64,000 nt of DNA from contig JAUKNK010000147.1 of NCBI GenBank assembly GCA_030765055.1, forward strand, positions 3,316,001 to 3,380,000. The letters are read 5' to 3'. The position numbers were made by a program, and so were the translations under genes. Positions within the stretch are counted from its first letter, which is position 1; every line of letters starts with the position of its first letter. A model generated the notes under the pieces. The model worked only from the letters and a program-made list of their open reading frames with translations. It had not been told where the DNA came from and did no database searches. This DNA is from Mantis religiosa. Taxonomy: Eukaryota > Arthropoda > Insecta > Mantodea > Mantidae. Below, piece after piece: positions 45,319-56,141 of this stretch.

Positions 45319-45545
45319 GCCGCCTCGGTAGCGTGGTGGTACAATGTGTGCCTCACGTTCAAGAGGTCTCGAGTTTGAATCTCGGTCAGGATGAGTTACC
45401 TGAATAAGGCTTTTTACAGGGTTGTCTCTTATCCTGAAGGAAAATATCGGTTAACTCTAAGCTCTATGCACCCTGGGCTCATTTGAGCATCATTTCACCC
45501 ATTCCATTCATCGTCCGATATGACTAAAGGTTGGAGGACGTAAAT
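45319..45545 (+). mobile_element. SINE family B, full-length copy
   Basis: Head 'gccgcctcggtagcgtggtg' with B box in 'gagtttgaatctcggtcagg', middle 'ttatcctgaaggaaaatatc', tail 'ttcatcgtccgatatgacta' and 'ggttggaggacgtaaatt'. Opposite orientation to 44410-44650 and about 670 bp away, so the two form a loose inverted pair. Confidence 0.92.
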
Positions 45546-45559
45546 TACACCAAAAATCG

Positions 45560-46605
45560 CCAAAGAGTACATTCCACTGTACAGGAAAATAGACGCTATT
45601 TTACTCGAAAATGCCACAGTACTTAAGGGACATACATTTGTCAACCCTCTTAAAGAAGCCAACGTGAAACTATATTACATAAGTCCTTATCATCCACAAA
45701 GTAACCCGACAGAAAGAGAAATTGACAGATTTAAATACGTATCTAAGGGTACATAAAGCACTCGAAATGGTCTGAATACCTACCCTACGTTGAGTGGGTG
45801 ATGAATAACTCTGTTAATCCGAACCATGGATACAAGCTGACTCAATGACTGGACAGTCACCTGAAGACATTATGGAAAATATCCCGAAATCCCTACCTAT
45901 TATTGAGGTACTAAGCTTTTACAATTTTTTGGTCTGCCCTCTGTTTTGGCCCAGGCCACTGCTACACAGGACAGTCCATTAAGTATAGGTATTTACAGAC
46001 GTGATAACCCCTTTCTTTCTTCACTGTTAGTGCTATCTATATACCTCTTCCTCCCCCAGCTATTTTTCAATGGAATATAAAAAGCAAGTGATCTCCTCTC
46101 TGATATTTGACTAAAAATTCTCTGGATCTCCATGTCTTCAAATCTTATTCTAGCCCCATTCCAAAAACCTTTATCATTAGTTTCTCTCTTTCTCTAAATT
46201 TCACCCATACCATTATCTTCCAAATTATTTCGTAAATTACTTACCCAACCTTTATTTGGCAAAGTTAGTTCTTGATACTTCAAGCTTAGTACCTATTATT
46301 GAGAAAACCCAGGCCCAAAGAACACAGAGTGCACTCAAGCGTATAAACGGCCGAATTGACAAAAGAATGGAGAAGGCAACCAGATGTGTACGTACCTGGG
46401 AACCCCAACTCGGAGACAGAATCTTGGTCAGGAACTATGATAAGTCTTCCTTAATAAAGAAACAATACAAAACGTTAACTCTGCTATGGAAAGGTCCCGT
46501 GGAGTTAGTTGGTTGTGTGGGGAATAGAACTTATAATTTGCAGGATAAAAGAACCGGAAAATTTTTGGCAAATATAGCATGACATCCTTACGCCCATTCA
46601 AGGAG
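45560..46605 (+). pseudogene. Gypsy integrase fragment, interrupted by a 382-bp insertion
   Basis: First part: 'VLKGHTFVNPLKEANVKLYY' and 'ISPYHPQSNPTEREIDRF', the segment of the integrase core ending in the catalytic Glu, then 'KHSKWSEYLPYVEWVMNNSV' and a proline-rich linker to 'IPKSLPIIE'. After the insertion the frame resumes as KTQAQRTQSALKRINGRIDK, LGDRILVRNYDKSS, LLWKGPVELVGCVGNRTYNL and ends with 'HPYAHSRRYQK', the C-terminal domain ('LGDLVLVRxH...LWxGPYxV...HLRPY'). The sequence differs from the integrases at 4255 and 26711, so it is a third gypsy lineage. Stops and frameshifts are present. Confidence 0.8.
45908..46289. mobile_element. 382-bp insertion with short terminal inverted repeats and target duplication
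   Basis: 'tacctattattgag' stands on both sides (45894-45907 and 46290-46303), all 14 bases identical. Excising one repeat and the insert restores the integrase reading IPKSLPIIE-KTQAQ. The insert starts GTACTAAGCTT and its right border reads AAGCTTAGTAC, an 11-bp inverted repeat if three bases of the direct repeat are counted in the element, leaving an 11-bp duplication. No coding frame of note; interior pyrimidine-rich. A MITE, possibly of a family with long target duplications such as Mutator, fits; the family is not identified. Confidence 0.75.
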
Positions 46606-48012
46606 GTACCAAAAGTAAATCATGTGTAAAGTATAAGTTGTATTGTATTGTACGCACGCAGAAGAAGTCGGGTACGTTCGCTTAAAAGGATCAGTTAAAT
46701 ATACCCTACGCGAAGTAAAGTAAAAATAAAATAGAATGTGTATAGTAAATAGAATCTGTCACTGGATTATATATATATAAGTACTGTTGTTTTTTTACTC
46801 CATCCCCCATAAGAAGATGATTATGCACAAAGTGGGTGGAATTCTAGGAATATTAATTAAGGTAGTAGTGTAATTGAAGGGATCATCAACATAGGAAAGA
46901 ATGCTAAAATGATAAGAATAACATGTAAATGTAGATACCTGAATGACAGTGTGAAATGATCAATACAGTTAAAAGAAAAAAGAAACAAATAGAGAGAGTA
47001 GAACGAATGTATATCTAGAGACACATGCGATATTAAGAGAACTGTAAATGCAGGACACAGTAGTTTTGTGGGTATAGTGAGTTGAATGAAATGATCAGAC
47101 GTTCGCTAGAGAAGACTACAACGTTTGAATATAAAAATATATGAATGAGGAATGTGATTAAGTAACATTCAAAAATTATAGTGTGATGAGATTTTTGGTA
47201 ATAGTTTTAAGCAATATTTTATTTTTGTACTATATGTAATGTATTGTATAAGTTAATATGTAATTATCTCCACTCGTTCAGTACCGACGACGCACACCAC
47301 AGTATACATACACGCACACACCAACCACTTCACATAATGATAAAACATTCCGAGAATTTCGAAAGTGACCTTTAATATAAAAGCCCGGTTCCAAATTATC
47401 AGAAAAACATATGATACCGTTCGAATTAGGCATAACATTGGCATAATAACCGCGAAAGTCATATTAAATGCATAATCAAGGGCGGATAGATACCACAATA
47501 TGAATTAAGCTAAATTATAACAAATATAGAGGATAATGATTAAATATACAACTGCAAAAAGTAAACAGGCAATTCTAATACATATATTTCATTGCAAGCA
47601 CGAGACCTAAACGTGTAAAGAGAGCCGGGAAAATGAACACTTACCCTCACAGGAATTTTCCTTGTGTTGAGCCGACAAAGGGGGCATTGTTCGAGAATCG
47701 CCCAAGCGACAGCGAGTTGCCTGCCGATGCATTTGCCTGCACATAATACGTGATGAGAGAATAGACACCGGGAATTTATGCTAAACTTTTTCAAACGTGC
47801 TTCTGAATTAATTACCTAGTCCGTGGGGAAGTGAAATTTGTGTGGAATACATGCCTCAGAAACTAGAATTTGCGATGAAATTTAAGCCTAGGGATGAAAC
47901 ACAACCTGTAAGGAACAAGTAACACGTCATATAACCTCTAAAGTGTCAAAAATTCGATGAAACGAAGGGGAAATTTGTGCAATGGCGACGTTTGATGTTT
48001 GGCAGGAAAACT
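46606..48012. other. No gene recognised
   Basis: AT-rich. Minus frames at 47253-47498 and 47540-47794 (81 and 84 codons) are unrecognised and probably chance. Confidence 0.4.
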
Positions 48013-48216
48013 CATCAAAGTCCGTATTCGCGAATGGACGGAACAACACACATTAGTTGGTTATAAAACACACTTCGTTTTGGCGAGTGAAAGCAGCAAC
48101 ACGTACTAAATGTTCATCGAAGTCCGTGTTCGCGAATGGACGGAGCAACACACATTATGTGGTTATCAAACACTCTGTGTCATCAAGCGAGTGAAACAGC
48201 ACAAATTACAACATCA
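48013..48216 (+). repeat. Two tandem copies of a ~102-bp unit
   Basis: 'catcRaagtccgtRttcgcg', 'aatggacggaRcaacacaca', 'ggttatMaaacac' and 'gcgagtgaaa' occur in the same order from 48013 and again from 48115. Confidence 0.85.
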
Positions 48217-48704
48217 TCATCAAGATTTTACCAAACTCATATGTTATATAATCCTCCGAAAATACTCTAGTGCATGAAGTAATGCTCTCGACATCAAAAA
48301 ACGACAACGCATACACAGCTACTTACACCACTTTGCGCGACCTAGTAATTTACAAGTTCACTCGTGACTGTGATTCAAAGAAGCCGCCATGTCACGCGCA
48401 CAGCAACGGGCAAATCCTATGTCTCGTGCCTAATGTGCAAGTTACACCTACACTACAGTGACGAGTGGAGAGTGCAACATGTATAAATAAACTTTACTTC
48501 CAACTATCGTGGTGTCTTCTATGTGATAATACCCATACACTGTCAGGACGCACCCATTCCCTGAAACACAAAAGCAAGAATCCATGCAGACCTACCCTGA
48601 GAAAAACCCCGACCTGTTGTAAACCTCCCATCCGTAGCGCCCACCCGTCACATATCCTATCATATGAGGTGTTGAGTGCCAGGAGGGCTGAACGATGTAC
48701 TTAA
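48217..48704. other. No gene recognised
   Basis: Frames of 63 and 79 codons (48270-48461, 48465-48704) are unrecognised; they directly precede the acidic frame below. Confidence 0.4.
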
Positions 48705-48902
48705 CAGGCAAGTACTGCCTCACCAGATAAAGTACAAGAAGATGACGTTTGGAAAGAAATAGTACGTGACGAGATTTTGGAGCCCATCAACATAATTTTG
48801 CAATGCTCGGACGATGGAGTCAGTAACAATGAAGAATTTTCTCTTGATGTAAGTGACATTCACAGCTATATGGATGAGCCACTGGCAATTCTGTTGGATT
48901 AG
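48705..48902 (+). CDS. Short acidic reading frame, unrecognised
   Basis: A 65-codon stretch between stops reads PDKVQEDDVWKEIVRDEILE then PINIILQCSDDGVSNNEEFS and ends MDEPLAILLD. Its acidic, protein-like composition differs from the Lys/Asn/Ile-rich random frames around it. There is no upstream ATG in frame. It could be a terminal exon or a transposon fragment. I do not recognise it and give no function. Confidence 0.25.
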   Translation, partial: QASTASPDKVQEDDVWKEIVRDEILEPINIILQCSDDGVSNNEEFSLDVSDIHSYMDEPLAILLD

Positions 48903-49310
48903 AAAACTACACAATTCAAAAACTATAATTGTAATTATAGCATTTATAATATGCGCCTAATATGCGAATATTCATGTCGCAATTATGATTTCAACATCTG
49001 CATTATTATAAAACTTTGGAAAATTCAGTTCCCGTAAGTTTAGCGCCAAAGTGACCCGTATGCTCTACATGATAATGCGCGAGAGACGGGGAAATATTAA
49101 AAATGCGCCTTAACGTATCTGATCCATGGCAGTCCAAACTGTTCTCATTTGAAACATATAATAGTCGTCTCTTGAACGCTTGGGTAACTGCATAAATCCG
49201 TAGAGCTTAAATCTCTGGTTAAAACGGTAATTAATTAATGCATTCAAACTATATCACTCAAATTACTTTACTTTTGACCACCAAGCACGAAATGTGTACA
49301 CAGAAGCACT
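48903..49310. other. No gene seen
   Basis: Unassigned AT-rich flank of the insertion below. Confidence 0.4.
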
Positions 49311-49324
49311 AACGCAACAGTTGA

Positions 49325-49845
49325 GTGCAGAGGTTCTACTCACATTAGTCCTGGACCCATAGGACAAAAACCCGGGCCTCTTTCAACCACGCAGTAGCCT
49401 AGCTGTCCCAAAAGGGCACCCGGCGCCTCCGTGGGTCTTTCTATAGGGCAAGACCGGGTTTACTAACAAGCCCCAACCATCTGGTCCAAGGAGACAAGAC
49501 TGGATGGATACGCCACTTACGCGCGCCAACACCAAAATGGGAAGGCCACCGATATGGCCTCGGTGGGGCCGCCTGGCGATCTAGCACGCATTCTACTAGC
49601 TCTGCAGGCTAGTACGCGGGAATATTAATGTCTTCCCTCAACCCCTTCCGTAGATGTTACGATCTCCCACGGGTATCGGGAACCACTACCCCCTCGAGAC
49701 CAACCCAATCTGAAACACTCCCAAAGCGAGGGGCTCCAATATTCGGTCCGAGGTTCCTCTAATAATGTCAGAGGTACCACGAGTGCTAGGGGTCCGCAGT
49801 GCCCGCACCACGGCGGCTGAAGGGGAGAGATTCCCTCCCCTAACC
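49325..49845. mobile_element. 521-bp GC-rich insertion with 14-bp target duplication
   Basis: 'aacgcaacagttga' is found at 49311-49324 and again at 49846-49859, flanking a block far richer in G and C than its surroundings. No reverse transcriptase, zinc knuckle, LTR ends or inverted repeats are visible, and neither end has an A-tail. The length of the duplication suggests target-primed (LINE-type) insertion, so a SINE or a heavily truncated LINE is the first guess. The 75-codon minus frame inside it is unrecognised. Confidence 0.7.
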
Positions 49846-50009
49846 AACGCAACAGTTGAATATTTTTATAAAGATATAAGAGAGGATACTTTTACTAAAC
49901 GGTTTACAGCAACAGGTGCGACTTCACTATCGTATCTTCGCTGACCAAACCCTACTCAACTCGAATATATTGAGGGGAATCTCTGGCGCAGCGGTGAGAA
50001 ACAAGTAGA

Positions 50010-50880
50010 GCGCATCTTTTCATGTATTTACGGAAAAGAAATCCTCGTCTTCTTGCAAGTTAATCTGAGGACTCCACATCAGATCTTATGCAAGGTGTTA
50101 GGATTGGTAGTGTCTGGAAATCTCGAAGAGAAATAAAAATGACAGTCAAGCTAATAACTCCGTGCCGGAAAAGGAATATAGGAATACGCTTACCTGGCAA
50201 GTGTGATGAATTTGAATAAACTGCTGTGCGAATGCATGTGCATAGGTTTCTCTTTAAAAATGAGTTGGAAGCAGTAAATAAAGTCATGGCTTTTGTGAAT
50301 ATAGTCTCAGTTACCCCGCTTCAGCATGTCTACTCTGTATAAATTGGTAGAAAGCCTGAGATTTGCGCATCAAAAAGGGGTTGTAAACGAAACTAAATAA
50401 TAGAGTGTTACGGTGAAAGCGTTATCTAGGGACAGTTTTGTCAACATGGAGCTACAAATCGAATAATTTATAACCTTGACGGGAGCTGGTGGAGTGTGGG
50501 ACGAACAAGCTTTGGTGTGACGGAACAGTGAGCAGTGAAAGCCAAACAATTTTACAGGTTTTGTCTACTGGACTGAAACATAGCACTGACCAAGCACTGA
50601 TCGTGATGCATATAATCACTGTACAGATTTTGTGGAAGGCGGTCTTTTACTATATAAATCAAAGGAATTTGACGATTATCACTATGAAATGAACGTAAAC
50701 GTATTTCAAAAGTGATTTAAGGGTGTGTTGCCGAAGTTAGAACTCAGTAGTATAATCGTGACGGATAATGCTCGAAGTCAGAATGTTTGTGTAGAAAAGA
50801 GGCCAAAATAGCAATCGTCCATTTATATTGCAAAGTTAGAACTGGTTCAAATGATGTGCTGTTAATGGCTGATAGACCTG
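50010..50880 (+). pseudogene. IS630/Tc1-type DDE transposase pseudogene, most complete copy
   Basis: Reading across frame changes: 'GVRIGSVWKSRREIKMTVKL' and 'LITPCRKRNIG' (N-terminal DNA-binding end), 'AVRMHVHRFLFKNELEAVNK' (50220-50285), a catalytic block reading 'IIYNLDGSWWSVGRT' where 'IYYLDETWVNEGHT' belongs (Asp kept, Glu-Thr changed), 'LWCDGTVSSESQTILQVLST' and 'GLKHSTDQALIVMHI', then 'DDYHYEMNVNVFQK' and 'FKGVLPKLELSSIIVTDNAR' with the second Asp in 'IIVxDNA'. The last part with the NPIELIWAQVK segment is not readable. Same family as the remnants in both 5-kb units and at 43110-43960. When intact: cut-and-paste transposition. Nearby SINE copies follow. Confidence 0.8.
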
Positions 50881-50930
50881 AAGTGCCTAGAGTGCCTCCG
50901 TTTCATTGAATTTCAAATCCTATTTAACTG

Positions 50931-51096
50931 TGATTTACATCCACCAACCTTAAGTCATTTCGGACCATAAATGATAAGGGTAAAATGCTGGTCATATGAG
51001 TCCGGGATCCATGGAGCTTAGAGCTAATCAAGATTCGAACTCGGACCCCTTGAACGTGAGGCAGACACGCTACCATCTAAGCTACCAAGGTGGTCT
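50931..51096 (-). mobile_element. SINE family B copy with internal deletion
   Basis: Tail and head are present ('ttacatccaccaaccttaag', 'gagtccgggatccatggagc', 'gattcgaactcggacccctt', 'ctaccatctaagctaccaag') but the central 'ggataagggaaaaccccgg' block is missing. Confidence 0.88.
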
Positions 51097-51446
51097 GCCA
51101 GATGTTAGGACAATGCCTAGTATTGTCGTAATGTCGCAAACTTCACTTCGAAAAGAGCGATTACTCTCGTTTTCAAAGAAGCAAAAGCAAGCTTGAAATT
51201 TGGATAACCATATGGACAATATTATTCATTGTTTTCATCAACTTGGCCAAAACTTACTGGACAGTGGGACTGACGTCACGGAGTTCCGGTATGGAAGAGC
51301 TTGCTTGCAGGTTAAATATTGTATTGTACATCTCTTACATGTATCTAATACTTAATTTGCATGAGTCGTACACTTTTAAGCTTATATTTAGGCTGATGTT
51401 TCTAGCCCCACATGTCGCAATAGAATAAATCACATATACGACGAAG
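51097..51446. other. No gene seen
   Basis: Short unassigned gap between two SINE copies. Confidence 0.4.
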
Positions 51447-51605
51447 TTCGGGGTCCATGGAGCTTAGAGCTAACCGACATTCGTCTTTCAGGATAAGGGA
51501 AAACCCCGGAAAAAGCCTTATCCAATAACTCACCCTGTCCGACATTCGAACTCGGGATCTCTTGAACGTGAGGCAGACACGCAACCCCTACGCTACCGAG
51601 GCGGG
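51447..51605 (-). mobile_element. SINE family B copy lacking its tail
   Basis: Begins within the element at 'ggtccatggagcttagagct' and runs through the central block, the B box equivalent 'cattcgaactcggg' and the head ending 'ctacgctaccgaggcggg'. Confidence 0.88.
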
Positions 51606-51696
51606 CAATGTGCATTCCGGAGGAAGAAACAAAGTTTAGTGTTATTTACTCTAGGTAACCTTATAATGCGAGGAACATTGTCTTTCTTATTTAGCA

Positions 51697-51755
51697 TCTG
51701 TGTGTCTGTGTGTGAGTGTGAGTGTGGGTGTGGATGGGTGTGGGTGTGGGTGTGA
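51697..51755. repeat. Degenerate (TG)n/(GGGTGT)n microsatellite
   Basis: tgtgtgtctgtgtgtgagtg followed by gtgggtgtgg-type units. Confidence 0.9.
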
Positions 51756-52201
51756 ATTTCCCTTGCATCAATTTAGGACTGAAATGTTGCTCGGGTTTGA
51801 CGATTTATCCCCAAAAACTTTAGACTTCGTTTCTTCGTACACGTTTAAAAGGATATGTTTTCTATGCACCTGTCCTTCTTCGCTTTTTCACAAGCGTTTA
51901 TTCCTCTTCTTATTTCGTGTTAATCTATGTAAACATTACCTTACATTATGTTGTCTTGGGGTGAATGTCAGCGTCTCCACCAGATCTGACATAGCGTTTC
52001 CAACGCCGGATACTAGATGTGACGGTGGTATAAACGATGGACGTTTTCACCTGTGGTTAAGCTATCAATACTGGAAGGGATGTGCAGATGCGATGGGGCT
52101 AGGTGTATGTTGAAGGATGAATCCTCACTAGTAACGCTGTGAATAAAGAAGTTTAAAACTACATAAATAAAGTTTTGACTTTAAGGTTATACGGCGAGAA
52201 A
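51756..52201. other. No gene recognised
   Basis: The open plus frame crossing 51700-52113 begins in the TG repeat and matches no family I know. Confidence 0.35.
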
Positions 52202-52426
52202 TTTTACGTCCTCCAACGTTAAGCCATATCGGACGATGAATGGAATGCGTGAAAGGATGCTCAAATGAGCCCGGGGTTCTATAGAGCTTGGAGTAACCCG
52301 ACATTTGTCTTTCAGGATAAGGAAAAACCCTGGAAAGAAATTTACCCAGGTAACTCACCCTGACCGAGTTTCGAAGTCTCTTGAACGTGAGGCAGACTCG
52401 CTACCACCGCGCTACCGAGACGGGCT
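52202..52426 (-). mobile_element. SINE family B, full-length copy
   Basis: 'ttacgtcctccaacgttaag' at the left, central 'caggataaggaaaaaccctg', and a tRNA-like head at the right ('gagtttcgaagtctcttgaa', 'ccgcgctaccgagacgggct'); a few bases are lost in the B box. Confidence 0.92.
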
Positions 52427-54224
52427 GCCTCAAGATCTCAAGTTCTCTGAAGAGGCCATGGAGTTTGTAATGTCCGAAGGCTCGACCTTTATTAACTTGA
52501 CACGACTGATAACCCGCGAAGCCTTGATTAATAAATAAAGTTATTAATCTACATAACCAAGTAGGGGTAAAAGCAAATATTATTTTATTGCTAAAGTTTA
52601 TCTCAATCATCCTGAAATATATAAAACTAGTAAGCTTTTGTAGTACTATGTTGGACAGGACTGACAACACATCGTTTATTATAATTGTATTACCGTGTAG
52701 AGAATGTCCCTCGTGACTTATATGGAACATGTAAAACATCTAATTGCAATTTCTAAATGACTAAAATGTGAAAAGGGGTGTAAATAAATGAGTAATAGAA
52801 CGTCAATAGTTTACAGTCATAAAAGAACAGATTTCAAGTGTAGCTGAGACTTTTTGTTGAGAATGTCATAGAGGAGAAATCAGCATTGTTTCTTATTAAA
52901 AACATGATTGTAAGAAATAGAGGTAAAACATATGGTGGTTCATTCCATGTAATAAAAATATATGTTCGCGATAGAATCAATTTGACTCTTCGCATAGCGG
53001 TAGACTATTTGAATGCGATACTTCTTGATAATTTATTTTCGCTAGTACGAGAATAAGAAGGGCCATAAAATTAAGCGTATCTGCTTGTGGTTATAGTGAT
53101 ACCATATGTATATTGACTACCCTAGTATGTACTTAGAGTAAGTAGGGGAACTATATTCCACACAGAAGTTGGTGTATATTTGAAAAGCATAACACAAAAA
53201 TGAACATCGTTTAATTTCAAACTTTGTATTTTAGTTCAGCACCTAAAGAGGATGTTAAACGAAGATATGAAATAAATCCCCCACAACCACAAAGTTGCAT
53301 TACTTCTTTAGGGCAGGACAAGAACGTCTGCATAACGGCGGGGCGTTATGAAACTTCGTCAAATTTGATGAACGTACAGCTAGGGCTTGCGGTGTATCTC
53401 ATCTGCATTGGTGTAATGATTTAGCGCTGTTTTGTCTTTCCGATGTAGGTTTTTCACTCTATCGCAAGAGTCCATGTATTCGCCACTGCACGCGTGCCAG
53501 ATTTGAGTTTTTTGTTTCTCCTCTGACTGCGTGTTATTTCTCTAAAACCTAACTGCAATGCTCAGTTTATCTGTGTGTGAATATCCGCCTCTAATAAGTA
53601 GGAAAACTACGTACTCCGAGTGTGTGGAGACACGTGTTCGTGTGTAGTGAAACGTGTAATATATAACATATACATGCAAATATTTACTTGCTTATTTACT
53701 TAATAACACGCTGCATAGGCAGTCATAAACAATAACGCACGTCCGAGTCCCCTTGTTGCACGCTGAATTAAAGCCAATCTATGATATGTGTTTGAATTGG
53801 CCGCTCAGAATGGCTTATACATTGATTTGTCTCCGTAGAGCTCCGGGAGCGAAACAACGGGTTTGAAAATAACCCTTTCCTACCCCTTGCAAGGAATACA
53901 TCCTCACCGTTATTGTCAAAAAATTTAGTATCGCCAATATTTCAGCGGTTCAAAAAAATTGTCACCCTCTACCTGAATCTATAAAATTCACACAGAAACA
54001 ACCAGCACCTCGGCCAGTGTGGTCGAGATGATGCAGACTCTCATTCATGACGCTTCTCTCACTTATCTGCTTTTTTGGCAGGTGGCACGTCTAGAGCAAC
54101 AAGAATGGGAAATGTCTCGCTACTATGGCCTGTTACTGAAGTCGCATAATACGGAGTTTACAGCGGACAAATCCACGGGGTCACTTATCTTGTTTTGATA
54201 CCGAAATTCAATAAAATATCCTAA
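52427..54224. other. No gene recognised
   Basis: Long AT-rich stretch. Short frames (for example 52401-52739 minus, 53224-53424 plus) are unrecognised. Confidence 0.4.
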
Positions 54225-54660
54225 TTACGCCCTGGCCGCCTTAACCTGCGCAGCCGTGCGTGTGTGATGATCAGTAAAACTCACTGCAAAGCCTGCACAG
54301 TGCCGGGGTGAGGTAGTACCAAACAATAGGTTACGTGCACCTATAAAATAACCAGCTTGGCAACCGTCACCTGCAGCAGCAAGATGTTGCTCAATGACTG
54401 TCATTCGCCAACAGCAATCACCAGCCTCTACTGAAAAACCTAAATTGCCTCCTCCCACATGAACTCCACCATACATCTCAGCAACCACGACGAGCATTTT
54501 AAGTACAATTGCGAAAATTACTCTCCCACTCTAACCTCATTAAGCAGCCTTCCAAACCGAAGCCCAATGAAGTTGAACCCGTTAAAGTCACTCCTCACGC
54601 AATCTTCGTGCATGCCTTGCTCTAGCTGCGTTCATGGCTCATTGAGGGTGGGTTGATCCG
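54225..54660 (+). pseudogene. Possible Jockey ORF1 tail
   Basis: The segment precedes Jockey reverse transcriptase debris and reads as a Pro/Thr/Ser/Gln-rich protein (for instance QQQSPASTEKPKLPPP and PYISATTTSILSTIAKIT), the composition of Jockey Gag C-terminal tails. No intact zinc knuckle can be shown. The assignment is contextual. Confidence 0.3.
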
Positions 54661-54739
54661 TTACATAGCCCAGTCTAAGTTTGCTTTTGGAATGTTACTG
54701 GTGTTCGCCATTCCTTCTCAGTGGAATACTTGGAATACC

Positions 54740-55560
54740 ATACTTCCCGAATCTTGCGAAGGCCCGGATAGATTTCCTGCTCTTAAGGATATCGGTTATT
54801 AGATTTCTCGCTGGTCTCAGAAAAATCTTTGAGTCGATATTCAAATACCTTCTGGACACACTAAACGTGCTCTGACCTGAAGAATTTGGCATCCGCTGTT
54901 GACACTCCACCGTCCATCAACTTTCTATACGGTGGACGATGTCATCAAAGTATTCGACAACAGACACACAATTGTTACTCTACTGTTGGACACTACAGCT
55001 GTTTTTGACTTTGCTATGGAGAGATCTGCATTGCCATCTCATTCAATCTCATTCACTTCTATATCAAAATCCATATATATTCGCTAGGTTTCTTACCCCA
55101 TTCATGCAGGGATCCATCATGGAGGCGTTCTCAGCTGGTTTATTTTAGGATTTTAAACACACTGCCACCCTGTCCCAGCAATTTGTAGAGACACCTACAT
55201 TGCATCCACCTCTGTGAAGCACAAACCTGCAGTACACAAGCCACAATACTGCCCTGCCCAACAACATGGCTCAGACTTGGCGCTTAAAAGTTAATCCCAA
55301 TAATTCATGAGTCATCAACTTCATTAGAGGACAATCCGAGGATAATCTCTACAACCTACGAATAGGTGTTGGCAGTGTAAGCTGGTCCAACCAAGCTAAA
55401 TATCTCCACGATGCGTTGGAATGTACGAAAACCCCACATATATGAAGTAGTCAACGATGTTCCTATTGTGCAACAAAATCTCCGTTTATACCATTCGCAA
55501 CAAATTCCAATGGAGCAGCTTATTCTACTAGGCTCATTAGTACTAAAGTAATAAACAGCC
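54740..55560 (+). pseudogene. Jockey-type reverse transcriptase remnant
   Basis: Successive blocks across frames: 'FLAGLRKIFESIFKYLLDTL' (from 'SLLSxLSKILExIixxyL'), 'HSTVHQL' and 'VDDVIKVFDNRHTIVTLLLD' with 'TTAVFDFAMERSAL' (from 'LLDTEKAFDxVWRDGLL'), 'PYIFARFLTPFMQGS', 'TWRLKVNPNNS' (from 'KWRIKVNPxKS'), 'SVSWSNQAKYLHDALECTK' (from 'IPWSNQTKYLGVTLDSKLT'). The YxDD region is deleted or unreadable. The piece differs from the Jockey element at 38385 in sequence and strand. Dead. Confidence 0.8.
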
Positions 55561-55785
55561 ATTAGCTTTCCAGCTTAAACAAGAATTAGTTTTAAGGTAT
55601 TGGAAATACTAATGGAGGAAGGAAAATTTATCAATACATTTGGGATGCAGGTGTTTCAAATTTGAGCTATAAGACGAAAGAAATTCCTTTGTCAATTATA
55701 GTGCTTCCTTTGAATAATGAGTATTTTATTGATTATTGCAGATATATCTGTAGACAGTAGTTATCTTTATGGGCCATCTTCTCTG
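55561..55785. other. No gene seen
   Basis: Unassigned. Confidence 0.4.
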
Positions 55786-55795
55786 TTTTTTTTTA

Positions 55796-55827
<32 letters not shown>

Positions 55828-55860
55828 ACGTCCTCCAACGTTAAGGCATATCGGACGGTA
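55786..55860 (-). mobile_element. SINE family B tail fragment with long poly-A
   Basis: A T-rich run (55786-55820, the A-tail on the minus strand) followed by 'ttttacgtcctccaacgtta' and 'aggcatatcggacggta'. Only the last 40 bp of the SINE are present: an extreme 5' truncation. Confidence 0.88.
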
Positions 55861-56141
55861 ACTTCTCTAGTGTGGACGCTGATTAATGTTAGTCAGGAAT
55901 TTCCAAATTTCTCCTTGAGTTAAACAAATAAGAGCGAGTCGATGTGCCATTTTTCATACTCCGTAATATCAAACTAAAAATTCCACACAGCACTGCTCAG
56001 AAGCTAGCGATGAGGGGAAGCAATTTAATTTAATCTTTTATATTTTTCTAATCAAAAGCTTTGAAACTTATTTCTCAATTAAGTCAAGGAACACAAATTA
56101 AGTCTCAGATCCACATAATGTAGTTAACAATGTTCTTGTCA
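55861..56141. other. No gene seen
   Basis: Unassigned. Confidence 0.4.

Noticed and set aside
50996..51615. Short frames reading MSPGSMELRA-type peptides and their antisense partners
   Set aside because: They are translations of SINE family B copies and recur wherever that SINE occurs.
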